From Fidelibacterota bacterium (GTDB lineage Bacteria > Fidelibacterota > Marinisomatia > SCGC-AAA003-L08 > JACNLC01): a DNA stretch of 64,000 nt. The stretch is taken from positions 131,472-195,471 of the forward strand of contig JABHXA010000002.1 in assembly GCA_018657495.1 (NCBI GenBank), written 5' to 3'. Below are positions 55,551-64,000 of this stretch, in pieces. The position numbers were made by a program, and so were the translations under genes. The stretch's first letter is position 1, and every line of letters begins with the position of its first letter. The notes beneath the pieces were generated by a model. The model saw nothing but the letters and a program-made list of their open reading frames with translations, had not been told where the DNA came from and did no database searches.

Positions 55551-56726
55551 ATGCAAGAACTATTTCTTACTTGTCCGGGAGGACTTGAAACCATATGCGA
55601 AAATGAACTGAAAACAATTGGAATCCTCAATACCAGGATTAAACCAGGTGGAGTAAGTATTTTCGGTGAAGAAGAGACAATATTCAAAATAAATCTTTGG
55701 ACGCGAACAGGTGTAAGATTATTGGTAAAAATTGACCATTTTGAATGTCGTAATAAAAATGAACTATACCAGGGTGTTCATCAAATTGACTGGAATAGCA
55801 TTTTTACAACGCAGAATACATTTTCTGTAAATGGATTTTTCCGAAGTGAGGATGAGTCTCTACGGAATACTCATTATGCAACCCTCGTCTGTAAAGACGC
55901 CATAGTTGATCGATTCAAGAAAGAATGCAACAGCCGGCCGGATGTGAATAAACTTGATCCTCAATTTCATATTTTTGTCCATGTTCATCACAATCGGGGT
56001 ACCGTTTATTTGAATAGTTCCGGTTCACCTTTATATAAGCGTGGATATCGTCGTGGTAAAATGCATAAGGCATCGATGAATGAAGCCCTTGCCGCCGGTA
56101 TAATGCTGTTAACCGGTTGGAACGGGTCCACACCCCTCTATGATCCCATGTGTGGCTCTGGCACCCTCTCAATTGAAGCTATGATGATTGCTGCAAATTA
56201 TGCACCGGGTCTGATACGGTCTAAGTTTGCATTTATGAACTGGAAGTTTTTTGATCCCCATGATTGGAATAACCTTATCAGCAATGCGAAAGACTCAATC
56301 AAACGTCAGATAAAACCTGAAATATTTGCTTCAGATATCCGCCGTGATGCAATTCAGATGGCAAAAGAAAATTATCGCAATATTAGAGATCTATCTCATA
56401 GTATTATGTGGGATGTCCAGTCGGTTACTGATTTGGAACCGGATGAAAATCCAGGTATGATTGTTATGAATCCACCCTATGGAGAGCGAACTGGTGAAAT
56501 GGAATCCCTAAAAATTCTTTATAAAGGCATTGGAGACATGCTGAAGACTAATTGCCAGGGATATTCAGCGTATTTATTTACCGCCAGCAGTGAACTTATG
56601 AAACAGGTTGGTTTGAAAACATCAAGACGTATTCCGTTACGAAATGGAAATCTGGAATGCCGATTGCTAAAATATGATTTATATGCCGGATCTAAAAAGG
56701 GCAAATATATGGATAACAAAAGCTAA
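55551..56726 (+). CDS. THUMP-domain class I RNA methyltransferase (RlmL-like)
   Basis: A predicted 23S rRNA or tRNA guanine-N2 methyltransferase of about 391 residues. A THUMP RNA-binding region (about 45-155) precedes a Rossmann-like methyltransferase domain with DPMCGSGTLSIEAM (SAM motif), ASDIRRDAI and the catalytic NPPYGER. The longest frame begins at 55500; the ATG at 55551 (MQELFLTCPGGLE) fits the family start, though no clear ribosome binding site decides. Its stop overlaps the next ATG by one base. The exact target is not predictable. Confidence 0.88.
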   Translation: MQELFLTCPGGLETICENELKTIGILNTRIKPGGVSIFGEEETIFKINLWTRTGVRLLVKIDHFECRNKNELYQGVHQIDWNSIFTTQNTFSVNGFFRSEDESLRNTHYATLVCKDAIVDRFKKECNSRPDVNKLDPQFHIFVHVHHNRGTVYLNSSGSPLYKRGYRRGKMHKASMNEALAAGIMLLTGWNGSTPLYDPMCGSGTLSIEAMMIAANYAPGLIRSKFAFMNWKFFDPHDWNNLISNAKDSIKRQIKPEIFASDIRRDAIQMAKENYRNIRDLSHSIMWDVQSVTDLEPDENPGMIVMNPPYGERTGEMESLKILYKGIGDMLKTNCQGYSAYLFTASSELMKQVGLKTSRRIPLRNGNLECRLLKYDLYAGSKKGKYMDNKS

Positions 56727-57142
56727 TGGATATTTATTTTAGCGGTGCTATTCGTGGTGGAAGAGATGATGTCAAAATCTATAAAACAATCATTGATATT
56801 ATATCAGAATACGGTCATGTTTTTACCGCATACATAGGTGATGAAAAACTCGATCCCATTTCAGGCGAAGGCGAAAGCGATGAATTTATTTGGGAAAGGG
56901 ATGTAGACTGGATAAAAGAATCAAATGTTATAATTGCCGAAGTTTCTCAACCGTCACATGGTGTTGGATATGAAATATCTGCTGCCCATCAGTTAAATAT
57001 TCCAGTACTTGCTCTCTCAAAATTCAAACTAGGAAAAAGAATTTCTGCCATGGTATGTGGTGACTCAAATGTAACCTGCCAGTACTACGATAGTCTTTCT
57101 GAATTGGAAAAAATTATTCGAGAGTATTTTAGCAAATTATAA
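56726..57142 (+). CDS. DNPH1/Rcl-like 2'-deoxynucleoside 5'-phosphate N-hydrolase
   Basis: A 138-residue protein of the nucleoside deoxyribosyltransferase fold. It opens with MDIYFSGAIRGGRDD, the Rcl signature, and keeps the acidic ERDVDWIKESNVIIAEVSQPS and HGVGYEIS segments with the catalytic glutamate. Rcl/DNPH1 cleaves the glycosidic bond of deoxynucleoside monophosphates, a nucleotide clean-up role. It sits between two RNA-modification genes and overlaps the methyltransferase stop. Confidence 0.85.
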   Translation: MDIYFSGAIRGGRDDVKIYKTIIDIISEYGHVFTAYIGDEKLDPISGEGESDEFIWERDVDWIKESNVIIAEVSQPSHGVGYEISAAHQLNIPVLALSKFKLGKRISAMVCGDSNVTCQYYDSLSELEKIIREYFSKL

Positions 57143-57143
57143 T

Positions 57144-58151
57144 ATGAAGATAGGTGATCTCAGCATTGACAATCCAGTTTTTCTGGCCCCAATGGCAGGT
57201 GTCACAGACCATGCTTTCAGGGTAATTTGTCGATCAATGGGAGCAGGTGTAGTTTATTCAGAATTTGTCAGTTCAGAAGGAATCATCAGAGAGAATCAAA
57301 AAACTCTGGATATGATGAATTTTACTGAAGATGAAAGACCTATCGGCATCCAGATATTTGGCCATAATCCAGAAGTCGTTGGTAAATCTGCCAAATTGAT
57401 CAGGGAAAGATTTAACCCGGATATAATCGATATTAATTATGGTTGTCCAGTTCCAAAGGTCGTCAAAAAAGGGGCTGGTTCCGGAGCCTTGCGTGATCTT
57501 GTGCTGATGGAGGATATCACCCGTTCAGTTGTGGAAAATGCCGGGGATATTCCGGTGACCATAAAAATGAGAGCAGGAATCGATAACAATACTACTGTCG
57601 CCATTGAAGCCGGTGGTTTATTAGAGAATTGCGGTGCACGCGCCATAACTCTGCACCCCCGATCGATGAAACAATTATATACAGGCTCAGCCAATTGGGA
57701 GCTTATTAAAGAATTAAAGAATGCCGTGAACATCCCGGTAATTGGCAATGGAGATATCCAGAATGCCAGCGATGCCATGCGGATGTTTGATGAAACGGGA
57801 TGCGATGGTGTAATGATTGCCCGGGCAACACAGGGTTATCCCTGGATCTTCCGTTCGATCAAAAATCAGATGGATGGACAAAGCACACAGCCAATAACCA
57901 TATCTGATAAAATCAGGATGTGTTTAACCCATTTTAAATTGATTCGACAGGAAAGGAATGACTTCCTTTCATTAAATTTGACAAAGAAACATTTCAGTTG
58001 GTATTTGAAAGGATTTCCTGAAGCAGTAAGATGGCGGAAAAAATTTGTAAGGGCAGAATCAATTCAGGAAACTGAGGTTCTTCTAAAGGAATTATTTAGA
58101 CACTTTCTTATCGATTATCCCAATGATAATTCTGAACCTCAGGATATCTGA
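57144..58151 (+). CDS. dusB: tRNA-dihydrouridine synthase (DusB type)
   Basis: A flavin-dependent enzyme that reduces uridines in tRNA. The TIM barrel has the FMN motif MAGVTDHAF near the N terminus, the catalytic cysteine in INYGCPVPKVVKKGAG (about residue 95) and the phosphate-binding GNGDI and ARATQGYPW. The 335-residue length fits. It starts one base after the hydrolase gene and its 3' end overlaps the convergent tag gene by 44 bases. Confidence 0.95.
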   Translation: MKIGDLSIDNPVFLAPMAGVTDHAFRVICRSMGAGVVYSEFVSSEGIIRENQKTLDMMNFTEDERPIGIQIFGHNPEVVGKSAKLIRERFNPDIIDINYGCPVPKVVKKGAGSGALRDLVLMEDITRSVVENAGDIPVTIKMRAGIDNNTTVAIEAGGLLENCGARAITLHPRSMKQLYTGSANWELIKELKNAVNIPVIGNGDIQNASDAMRMFDETGCDGVMIARATQGYPWIFRSIKNQMDGQSTQPITISDKIRMCLTHFKLIRQERNDFLSLNLTKKHFSWYLKGFPEAVRWRKKFVRAESIQETEVLLKELFRHFLIDYPNDNSEPQDI

Positions 58152-58695
58152 AACAGGAAACCAGATGATCATTTACTAATCCTGCCGCCTGCATGATGGA
58201 ATAACATATTGTTGAACCAGCAAATTTGAATCCTTCCTTTTTAAACGCCTTACTCATAATATCAGATTCCTTTGAAGTAGCCGGTATTTGATCTGACTGC
58301 TGCCAATTATTTAATATTGGTGCCCCATTGGTAAACTCCCAAATGTAATTATGAAAACCGTCATGCTTTTCCTGGAGATAAAGGAATATTCTTGCATTTG
58401 AAACGGTGGAATTAATTTTTAATTTATTACGAATTATTCCTTTATCAACCAGGAGTGATTGGATTTTTGATTCATTATAACTAGCGATAATTTCAGGGTC
58501 AAATTTATCAAAAGCCTCAGAAAAGCCTTGACGTCGATTTAATATAATTGACCAGCTCAATCCAGCCTGAAAAGTATCCAAAAGAATAAATTCGAATAGT
58601 TTATTGTCATCTCTAATCGGTACGCCCCACTCTTCATCATGATAACGAATCATCCTTTTATCACTGCTTGGCCATGGACATCTTTTTTTATTCAT
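58108..58695 (-). CDS. tag: DNA-3-methyladenine glycosylase I
   Basis: It removes 3-methyladenine from DNA. The family opening CPWPSSDKRMIRYHDEEWG and the end FAGSTICYSIMQAAGLVNDH are clear; the zinc ligands would be Cys6, His19 and the His/Cys of NDHLVSC. The longest frame starts at 58740, inside the DUF502 gene; MNKKRCPWP at 58695 matches family N termini, with a second ATG at 58701. Its end overlaps dusB by 44 bases. Confidence 0.94.
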   Translation of the reverse strand: MNKKRCPWPSSDKRMIRYHDEEWGVPIRDDNKLFEFILLDTFQAGLSWSIILNRRQGFSEAFDKFDPEIIASYNESKIQSLLVDKGIIRNKLKINSTVSNARIFLYLQEKHDGFHNYIWEFTNGAPILNNWQQSDQIPATSKESDIMSKAFKKEGFKFAGSTICYSIMQAAGLVNDHLVSCFRYPEVQNYHWDNR

Positions 58696-59332
58696 TGTCA
58701 TTATTAATTTTGCCGTCAACTTTTCTAGGCGGTATGGCATTTATTTCATTTGCCAATAAACCACCGGATATAACCGCTTTCAATCCTTCTTCAATCGTCA
58801 AGTCGGAATCGACGGCATCATCCTTAGGGATAATAATCATATATCCTGAGGTTGGGTTTGGCGTTGTAGGGACAAATAAGTGATAAAAATCCCTACCACT
58901 TTTATCCTTACTGCTGCCAGTGACCATTGTTATTGTCCACAGACCCCTTCTGGGGTATTGAATTAGAACTACTTTTTGGAAGGTATCGTATTTTGAATCA
59001 CTGATTGAAGATGTAAACTGTTTTATCGTATTGAAAATAGTATTCGCTACCGGTATTTTAAGAATGGCTTTTTCAATTTTTGAAAATAGTCTTTTCCCCA
59101 GTACATTCCTCACTATCATTCCCAGTATATAAATGACCAGAAATGTGAATAAGAATCCAATGAGTTCAGGTAAATATTTAGGGATTTCTCGATCTGCCAA
59201 AAAGTATTCAAAAAATCGTTGTCCTGGTTCTGAAAAAAATTTGAAAAGCCAAATTAATATATAAGAGGTTAATACAAATGGCATAATTGCAAGTATTCCT
59301 GCAATTATAGTCTGTTTAAATATTTTATTCAT
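58688..59332 (-). CDS. DUF502-family membrane protein
   Basis: A 214-residue protein with two N-terminal transmembrane helices (about 8-32 and 55-75) and a soluble part with VFLIQYPRRGLWTI-type sequence (QYPRRGLWT, FVPTTPNPTSGYMI), both DUF502 hallmarks. The function of the family is unknown. It overlaps miaA by 8 bases and tag slightly, so it is co-translated within the repair and RNA-modification operon. Confidence 0.9.
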   Translation of the reverse strand: MNKIFKQTIIAGILAIMPFVLTSYILIWLFKFFSEPGQRFFEYFLADREIPKYLPELIGFLFTFLVIYILGMIVRNVLGKRLFSKIEKAILKIPVANTIFNTIKQFTSSISDSKYDTFQKVVLIQYPRRGLWTITMVTGSSKDKSGRDFYHLFVPTTPNPTSGYMIIIPKDDAVDSDLTIEEGLKAVISGGLLANEINAIPPRKVDGKINNDNE

Positions 59333-60248
59333 TATTACTGTTACTCAATTTATACTCAAAATCTATGTCTATCTTATTCAACCAAGTGAGTTGTTTCTTG
59401 GCAAACTGACGGGTTTTTGCTTTGATGATTTCAATGGCTGAATCTATATCAGTTAGTTCTTTAATGACATCCAACAACTGACGATAGCCGAGGCTTTGCA
59501 TTGGATGACTATCCCTTGAGATACCGCTGTTCAATAATTTATTTACTTCATCCAACCAACCTGAAGATATCATTTCATCAGTTCGTTTATTAATTCTCTC
59601 ATACAGTGCATCCCTTTCAGTGGAAATGGAAATATAAAAATACTTATTCCTTTTTTCCTTATCCAATATTTTCTGTTTAAGGAATATCTCAGTAGGTGCT
59701 TTGCCAGTCACCTTATATATCTCCAAAGCCCGGACCATTCTCTTTGTGTCATTCTTATGGATAATTGCACCATACTTAGGATCAAAACTTTTAATTTCTT
59801 CAAGAGCGCTATCAAGTCCAATCGACTCAATATATTGATAAATCTCCTGGCGGACTTCAGGATCACTGTCAACTTCCTGGATGATACCCTGTGTTATTGA
59901 CTGCAGATATAAAAAAGATCCACCGGTAAGAATAATGCTTTTATTTCTAGAGATTATATCGTTTTCACAATCGTTTACCCAATCAGCATACTTCCCGGAC
60001 GATATAAGGGCATCAGGGTCTAGGACATCTATCAAATGATGACGGATGAGTCCTAACTGATACCTGCCCGGCTGAGCGGTCCCAATCCTGAATCCATGAA
60101 ATATTTGACGGGAATCAACGGATATTATTTCACTGTTTATTTTTTGTGCCAGTTGAATTGCCAGGTCGGTTTTACCAGATGCAGTAGGTCCAACCACAAC
60201 GGGTATTCTACCCTTAGCCAGCTGGATTATTTCTGATAATTGGTTCAA
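59325..60248 (-). CDS. miaA: tRNA dimethylallyltransferase
   Basis: MiaA adds a dimethylallyl group to A37 of tRNAs that read UNN codons. The P-loop VVGPTASGKTDLA (about 17-29), SVDSRQIF, and GGSFLYLQS are all present, and the length (307) is usual. Start is a TTG at 60248 that overlaps the mutL stop (TTGA). The mutL-miaA pairing is a known arrangement in many bacteria. Confidence 0.96.
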   Translation of the reverse strand: MNQLSEIIQLAKGRIPVVVGPTASGKTDLAIQLAQKINSEIISVDSRQIFHGFRIGTAQPGRYQLGLIRHHLIDVLDPDALISSGKYADWVNDCENDIISRNKSIILTGGSFLYLQSITQGIIQEVDSDPEVRQEIYQYIESIGLDSALEEIKSFDPKYGAIIHKNDTKRMVRALEIYKVTGKAPTEIFLKQKILDKEKRNKYFYISISTERDALYERINKRTDEMISSGWLDEVNKLLNSGISRDSHPMQSLGYRQLLDVIKELTDIDSAIEIIKAKTRQFAKKQLTWLNKIDIDFEYKLSNSNNE

Positions 60249-62044
60249 ATCCTCTCAAATCTTCTGTCCAATTCATCCATTGACAGACTGATAATAATCG
60301 GTCGGCCATGGGGACAATAATACGGATGTTCAGTAGCAAATAATTTATCTACCAGATTTATCATCTCATCATTTTTTAATCTTTCACCAGCTTTTATGGC
60401 TGATTTACAGGCATAAGTCGCCGCCATATGATCGAGAAATGAAGCATTAATTTCAAGTCTGTCGATATATTTATCGAGGATGTCGTGGAGTATCTCCTCA
60501 ACGGTGCCTGAATATATTTCAGATGGGATACCTTCAATAATTACAGTATTCTCACCAAAATCTCTCATTCTGAAACCGATTTTATTCAGATATGGTACGA
60601 TATCAATAAACTTCACATATTCCTCAGGCTGGAATTTTACTGTTTGGGGAAACAGGACGGTTTGGGATGGCAATCCATTGCCATCGAGTGCCTTTTTTGC
60701 GGATTCAAATAATATTCGTTCATGGGCCACATGCTGATCGATGATGATCAATCCATTATTGACTTCGGTGATTATATATTTATTCTGTAGCTGCCAGACA
60801 TTATCAATGGGGATATTCTCATCCACCAACTGATTTTTCATAATAGATTCAATTCTTTTATGAGCCCGTTCGATAGTATTTTCATTAATAGGCGATGCAG
60901 TATGTTTATCCAGATTATCAAATTGATCAACTCGTTTATGCGGTGCTGTTTCAGCTGAAGCTGGATTCACCGGTTCAGTAGGAAGGGAAATCTGTTTTGT
61001 CAGATGCGTATCGGCATAGGTTCCTGAATATCTGTTGTAGGGTTGAAAATCCGGTATGGCTTTCAATAAATCAGACAATGCTTGAGCAGCGGCGGATTTG
61101 ACAACATAGAATACCCGCCATTCATCCTGAAACCGAACTTCTGATTTTGCCGGGTGAACATTTACATCCACCATATCCGGCGGCATATCAATACTCAAAA
61201 CGAAAAAAGGATACTCACCGCGATTCAGAAGGGATTTATATGAGCTGTAAATTGACGAATTTAAGAGACGGTTCTGAATTGATCTTCCATTCAAAAATAA
61301 ATATTGCTCGCCTTGTCGTTTTTTAACCAGGTTCAAACTACCAATATATCCATTGACTGAAAATCTATCCTTGGATAGGGATACTGGCAGAATTGAGGAT
61401 GAAAATCGTCGGCCATACATCTGGGTTATGCGATGATGGAGGTCCCCCGCTTCCAGTTTATAAATCTTTCTATCGCCTTCCAGAAGGGAAAAAGCAATTT
61501 GCGGATATGCCAGCATAAAATGTTTAACAACCTGATAGATGTTTCTCTTTTCAGTCTCAGTCTTTTTTAAAAACTTTCTTCTGGCCGGTGTGTTAAAAAA
61601 GAGATTTTTAACCTGGATAAATGTTCCGGTTAGAATAGATGACGGGGCTTCAGATTTTACAACTCCCCCATGAATAATTATCTCACTTCCTTCACTCCCT
61701 TCAGTTGCAGATCTGGCAACAATTTGAGATACAGAAGCGATACTTGGTAATGCTTCACCCCTGAAACCAAGAGATTTAATATTTATCAAATCTTCCGATT
61801 CGGCAATTTTGCTTGTTGCATGCCTTTGGAAACTCAATTTTAAATCATCCTTTGACATACCACAGCCGTCATCAATAACCTGGATAAATGATTTACCGCC
61901 ATCATTAAATTTTATGGTTATTTTTTTGGCATCAGCATCGATGGAATTTTCAACAAGTTCCTTTATGATAGAAGCAGGTTTTTCAATAACTTCGCCAGCG
62001 GCGATCTGATTGATAAGTTGAGATGGAAGTAGTTTTATACTCAC
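60245..62044 (-). CDS. mutL: DNA mismatch repair protein MutL with endonuclease motifs
   Basis: The 599-residue protein has the GHKL ATPase (ENSIDADAKKI, DDGCGM, GFRGEAL, residues 1-330), a linker (about 340-405) and the dimerisation/endonuclease domain. The metal-site motifs DQHVAHERILFE (usual DQHAXXEXXXXE with A to V), ACKSAIKAGE and CPHGRP are present, so this MutL probably nicks DNA itself and needs no MutH. Start is a GTG at 62044, 9 bases after ftcD. It overlaps miaA by 4 bases. Confidence 0.96.
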   Translation of the reverse strand: MSIKLLPSQLINQIAAGEVIEKPASIIKELVENSIDADAKKITIKFNDGGKSFIQVIDDGCGMSKDDLKLSFQRHATSKIAESEDLINIKSLGFRGEALPSIASVSQIVARSATEGSEGSEIIIHGGVVKSEAPSSILTGTFIQVKNLFFNTPARRKFLKKTETEKRNIYQVVKHFMLAYPQIAFSLLEGDRKIYKLEAGDLHHRITQMYGRRFSSSILPVSLSKDRFSVNGYIGSLNLVKKRQGEQYLFLNGRSIQNRLLNSSIYSSYKSLLNRGEYPFFVLSIDMPPDMVDVNVHPAKSEVRFQDEWRVFYVVKSAAAQALSDLLKAIPDFQPYNRYSGTYADTHLTKQISLPTEPVNPASAETAPHKRVDQFDNLDKHTASPINENTIERAHKRIESIMKNQLVDENIPIDNVWQLQNKYIITEVNNGLIIIDQHVAHERILFESAKKALDGNGLPSQTVLFPQTVKFQPEEYVKFIDIVPYLNKIGFRMRDFGENTVIIEGIPSEIYSGTVEEILHDILDKYIDRLEINASFLDHMAATYACKSAIKAGERLKNDEMINLVDKLFATEHPYYCPHGRPIIISLSMDELDRRFERI

Positions 62045-62053
62045 TGTTCTATC

Positions 62054-63733
62054 CTAATCTGAAATAAGCTTTCCAGATACAAGCTTTCTCAGTTTTATTA
62101 AATTCCCGTTGACATTATCCAGAATATTTTCTGTTTCAAGATTCATTTTATCAACAAATGTCTTATCATGTATACCGTTGAGATTGATCTTGACATTTAG
62201 GGCGGCACCATGAGCCCCGGCATGAGCCATCTCTCCCGCAACCCCGGCATCCGATATAGAATTTGGATTTCCCTTTTCAGCTGCTTCAAATGCCAGTGGT
62301 AATATCTGACTGCAAGTCTTTAAAACTTTAAAAGGAATTTCCGTCGCATATTTATTTGCCGCCTCAATAGCTTTTTCTTTTTCCACCTTTTCCTTATCAG
62401 ATTTAGCAGGAATTCTGAAAGCATCCATAACTTTGTTAAAAGCCTGTGTGTCTTCATCGATAAGAGTAAGCAGCAAATCTTTTATAATTTGGCTGTCAAC
62501 ACTGATTCGGCACATATCATTATATAGTGGTTCCCATTTTTTCTTACCAAATGTGAGATTCGCCACCATAGCAGAAAGCGCTGAACCCATTACACCTGCT
62601 GCTGCAGAAACACTGCCACCGCCAGGCGCAGCTGACTCACGTGATGTTTCATCGGCAAAATCAACAATTGACAAATTTGACAGATCTCCAAAGCGATTGC
62701 CAATCCTGTATTCAATAATTTTTTCCTGTGCATTAAATGGTGCCAATTCGTCAAGGCCGAGAGACTTAACTGCAATATGGATGAGGTCAGACTCGGGTAT
62801 GCCAGTTGATCTCTTTTGTTTCTTAAGATAGTATCTGCCGGCATCCAGCATAGCATTTAAGGGGATTAATCCAACTAGCTCACTCCCAGTTACCCTAACC
62901 CCTCTTTTCCTTGCTTCAATTCTTGTTTCTTCGAAAGCAATGTGAACCGGAGTTACATTATAATTCACCAGGTTCATTGAGATTTGAGCCACAGAGTATT
63001 CATCAATATACCACCCCACTGCTTTAACATCTTTCAGTTTGCCAGGTCGTTTTATTGGAACACCATTCTCATCACGGATAAATTTGTTGGTTTTCGGGTC
63101 TCTCTTATTTCGACCCATTTCACGTAGATCAAGAGCGATATCTGTAGCGATACTTTTTGACTGGGTATTCAGATTAACATTATAGGCAATCAAAAACTCA
63201 CGAGCCCCAATAGCGGTTACACCGGCTGTAATATTCAATTCATCAGGACCATAATCCGGTTTCCATTCACTTAGCTTTAATTTTTGAGACATGCCCTCAT
63301 ATTCACCGGCTCTGACGGTAGCAAGATTTGATCTTTTTGGAGTCGTGGCAGAATGTTCATACATATAAACCGAAATGCCCAATTCATCACCAACGCGTTT
63401 TGCCAACTGATGAGAAAATTGCACACAGTCTTCCATTGTAACATCTCTTACCGGAACAAATGGACAAACATCAGTAGCACCCATCCGCGCATGTTCCCCC
63501 CTGTGAGTTCTCATATCAAGCACATGGGAAGCCATTTTTATCCCCTGGAATGCAGCTTCGATAACGGAGTCCGGATTTCCTACAATCGTGACTACTGTTC
63601 TATTTGTATCAGCACCGGGATCAACATCCAATAAACTCACATCACTTACAGCACTCATTGCATCGGTGATTAATTTTATTTTCTCGAGATCGCGCCCCTC
63701 GCTAAAATTGGGAACGCATTCAACTATTCTCAT
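62054..63733 (-). CDS. ftcD: Formimidoyltransferase-cyclodeaminase, fused
   Basis: A bifunctional folate enzyme in histidine breakdown: it moves the formimino group from formiminoglutamate to tetrahydrofolate, then cyclises and deaminates it. The transferase half (about 1-330) has MRIVECVPNFSEGRD and the catalytic histidine region THRGEHARMGATD; the cyclodeaminase half (about 360-559) has AAPGGGSVSAAAG. The longest frame starts at 63769, but AGGAGG lies immediately before the ATG at 63733, which gives the family N terminus. No other histidine-degradation genes are nearby, so this may serve folate metabolism in general. Confidence 0.95.
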   Translation of the reverse strand: MRIVECVPNFSEGRDLEKIKLITDAMSAVSDVSLLDVDPGADTNRTVVTIVGNPDSVIEAAFQGIKMASHVLDMRTHRGEHARMGATDVCPFVPVRDVTMEDCVQFSHQLAKRVGDELGISVYMYEHSATTPKRSNLATVRAGEYEGMSQKLKLSEWKPDYGPDELNITAGVTAIGAREFLIAYNVNLNTQSKSIATDIALDLREMGRNKRDPKTNKFIRDENGVPIKRPGKLKDVKAVGWYIDEYSVAQISMNLVNYNVTPVHIAFEETRIEARKRGVRVTGSELVGLIPLNAMLDAGRYYLKKQKRSTGIPESDLIHIAVKSLGLDELAPFNAQEKIIEYRIGNRFGDLSNLSIVDFADETSRESAAPGGGSVSAAAGVMGSALSAMVANLTFGKKKWEPLYNDMCRISVDSQIIKDLLLTLIDEDTQAFNKVMDAFRIPAKSDKEKVEKEKAIEAANKYATEIPFKVLKTCSQILPLAFEAAEKGNPNSISDAGVAGEMAHAGAHGAALNVKINLNGIHDKTFVDKMNLETENILDNVNGNLIKLRKLVSGKLISD

Positions 63734-63776
63734 CCTTCCTCCTGAAATACTAATATGTTGAAGAGACAACTCATAT

Positions 63777-63932
63777 TTATGATAATGTCCCGAACAGGTA
63801 AATTAAATAGGATATCAATCCAAGTATCAATAGATATAAAATCATCTTTCTAGGCGAGCTGTTCTTTCTAAAATGCTGGCTTAGCAGATGTTTAAAATTT
63901 GGTGATTCGTTCGGTTTTGTTGTTTTTAACAT
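63777..63932 (-). CDS. Short single-helix membrane protein (51 residues)
   Basis: A short frame upstream of ftcD on the same strand, ending 43 bases before it. It has a basic, polar N terminus (KHLLSQHFRKNSSPRK) and a C-terminal hydrophobic helix (ILYLLILGLISYLIYLFG). I do not recognise it. No good ribosome binding site precedes the ATG at 63932, and a plus-strand frame starts from the opposite strand at 63931, so only one of the two may be real. Confidence 0.4.
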   Translation of the reverse strand: MLKTTKPNESPNFKHLLSQHFRKNSSPRKMILYLLILGLISYLIYLFGTLS

Positions 63933-64000
63933 GAAACTTAATTTAAAAGCTTATGCCGGCAAACAGATACATGAAAACTTTAAGGAATGGTGTGATGACC

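Noticed and set aside
1..64000. CRISPR array, rRNA or intact tRNA gene
   Set aside because: No regularly spaced repeats and no rRNA-like or complete cloverleaf sequence were seen when reading both strands; the only tRNA-like piece is the remnant at 32099.

Overview
The window is 64 kb of AT-rich, gene-dense bacterial chromosome, almost all coding and with no rRNA, intact tRNA, CRISPR array, prophage or transposase that I could see. Gene content (Rieske/cytochrome b with multiheme c subunits, secreted proteins ending in dockerin-like EF-hand pairs, PKD modules, a regulator-propeller sensor, ATP-type PEPCK, fused formimidoyltransferase-cyclodeaminase, LptG and two lipobox proteins showing a Gram-negative envelope) suggests a member of the FCB superphylum, possibly Marinimicrobia (SAR406-like). 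This placement is inference from gene content only. TTG is a frequent start codon, often in TTGA stop/start overlaps.

Layout. 1-5.5 kb: 3' part of nadE, a secreted dockerin protein, comEC and a CBS-domain protein. 5.6-19.3 kb: polA, an ABC transporter pair, then a tight run of a BadF-type sugar kinase, alanine racemase, a GH3 (NagZ-like)-serine hydrolase fusion lipoprotein, a sodium:solute symporter, a NamZ/DUF1343 lipoprotein and a UMF1-type MFS transporter. I read this run as a peptidoglycan amino-sugar salvage cluster. 19.3-24.1 kb: a 1584-residue exported mosaic protein (CapA-type phosphoesterase, PKD, FN3, dockerin-like end). 24.3-31.8 kb: queD, DJ-1/PfpI, zinc-ribbon protein, MBL hydrolase, degenerate receiver, nth, a kinase-less propeller/PAS sensor and MscS. 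32.1-35.5 kb (minus): a four-gene respiratory operon, Rieske - cytochrome b - nonaheme c - tetraheme c, closed by a clear bidirectional terminator beside a tRNA-like remnant. 35.8-44.7 kb (plus): ileS, a DksA-like zinc finger, lspA, rluD-type synthase, xerC/D, pckA, hpf and a sugar nucleotidyltransferase, most overlapping or nearly touching. 44.7-51.3 kb: lptG, cutA, a short membrane ORF, a DMT transporter with a very His-rich tail, a small membrane protein, an excisionase-like HTH and leuS. 51.3-51.9 kb: a non-coding island of nested repeats. 51.9-64 kb: yedK, a GH13 enzyme, TolB-like lipoprotein, HMA-like exported protein, RNA methyltransferase, DNPH1-like hydrolase, dusB, then a minus-strand operon ftcD-mutL-miaA-DUF502-tag.

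Most worth following up: the amino-sugar salvage cluster; the isoleucyl-tRNA synthetase whose HIGH signature reads GVHH (first and third residues exchanged, as in mupirocin hyper-resistant IleRS2); the bc-type complex in which multiheme cytochromes take the place of cytochrome c1; the giant CapA/dockerin protein; and the nested repeat island. No single previously undescribed system is certain from sequence alone. Several start codons have been moved from the longest frame on the basis of ribosome binding sites, signal peptides or gene overlaps; each entry says so.
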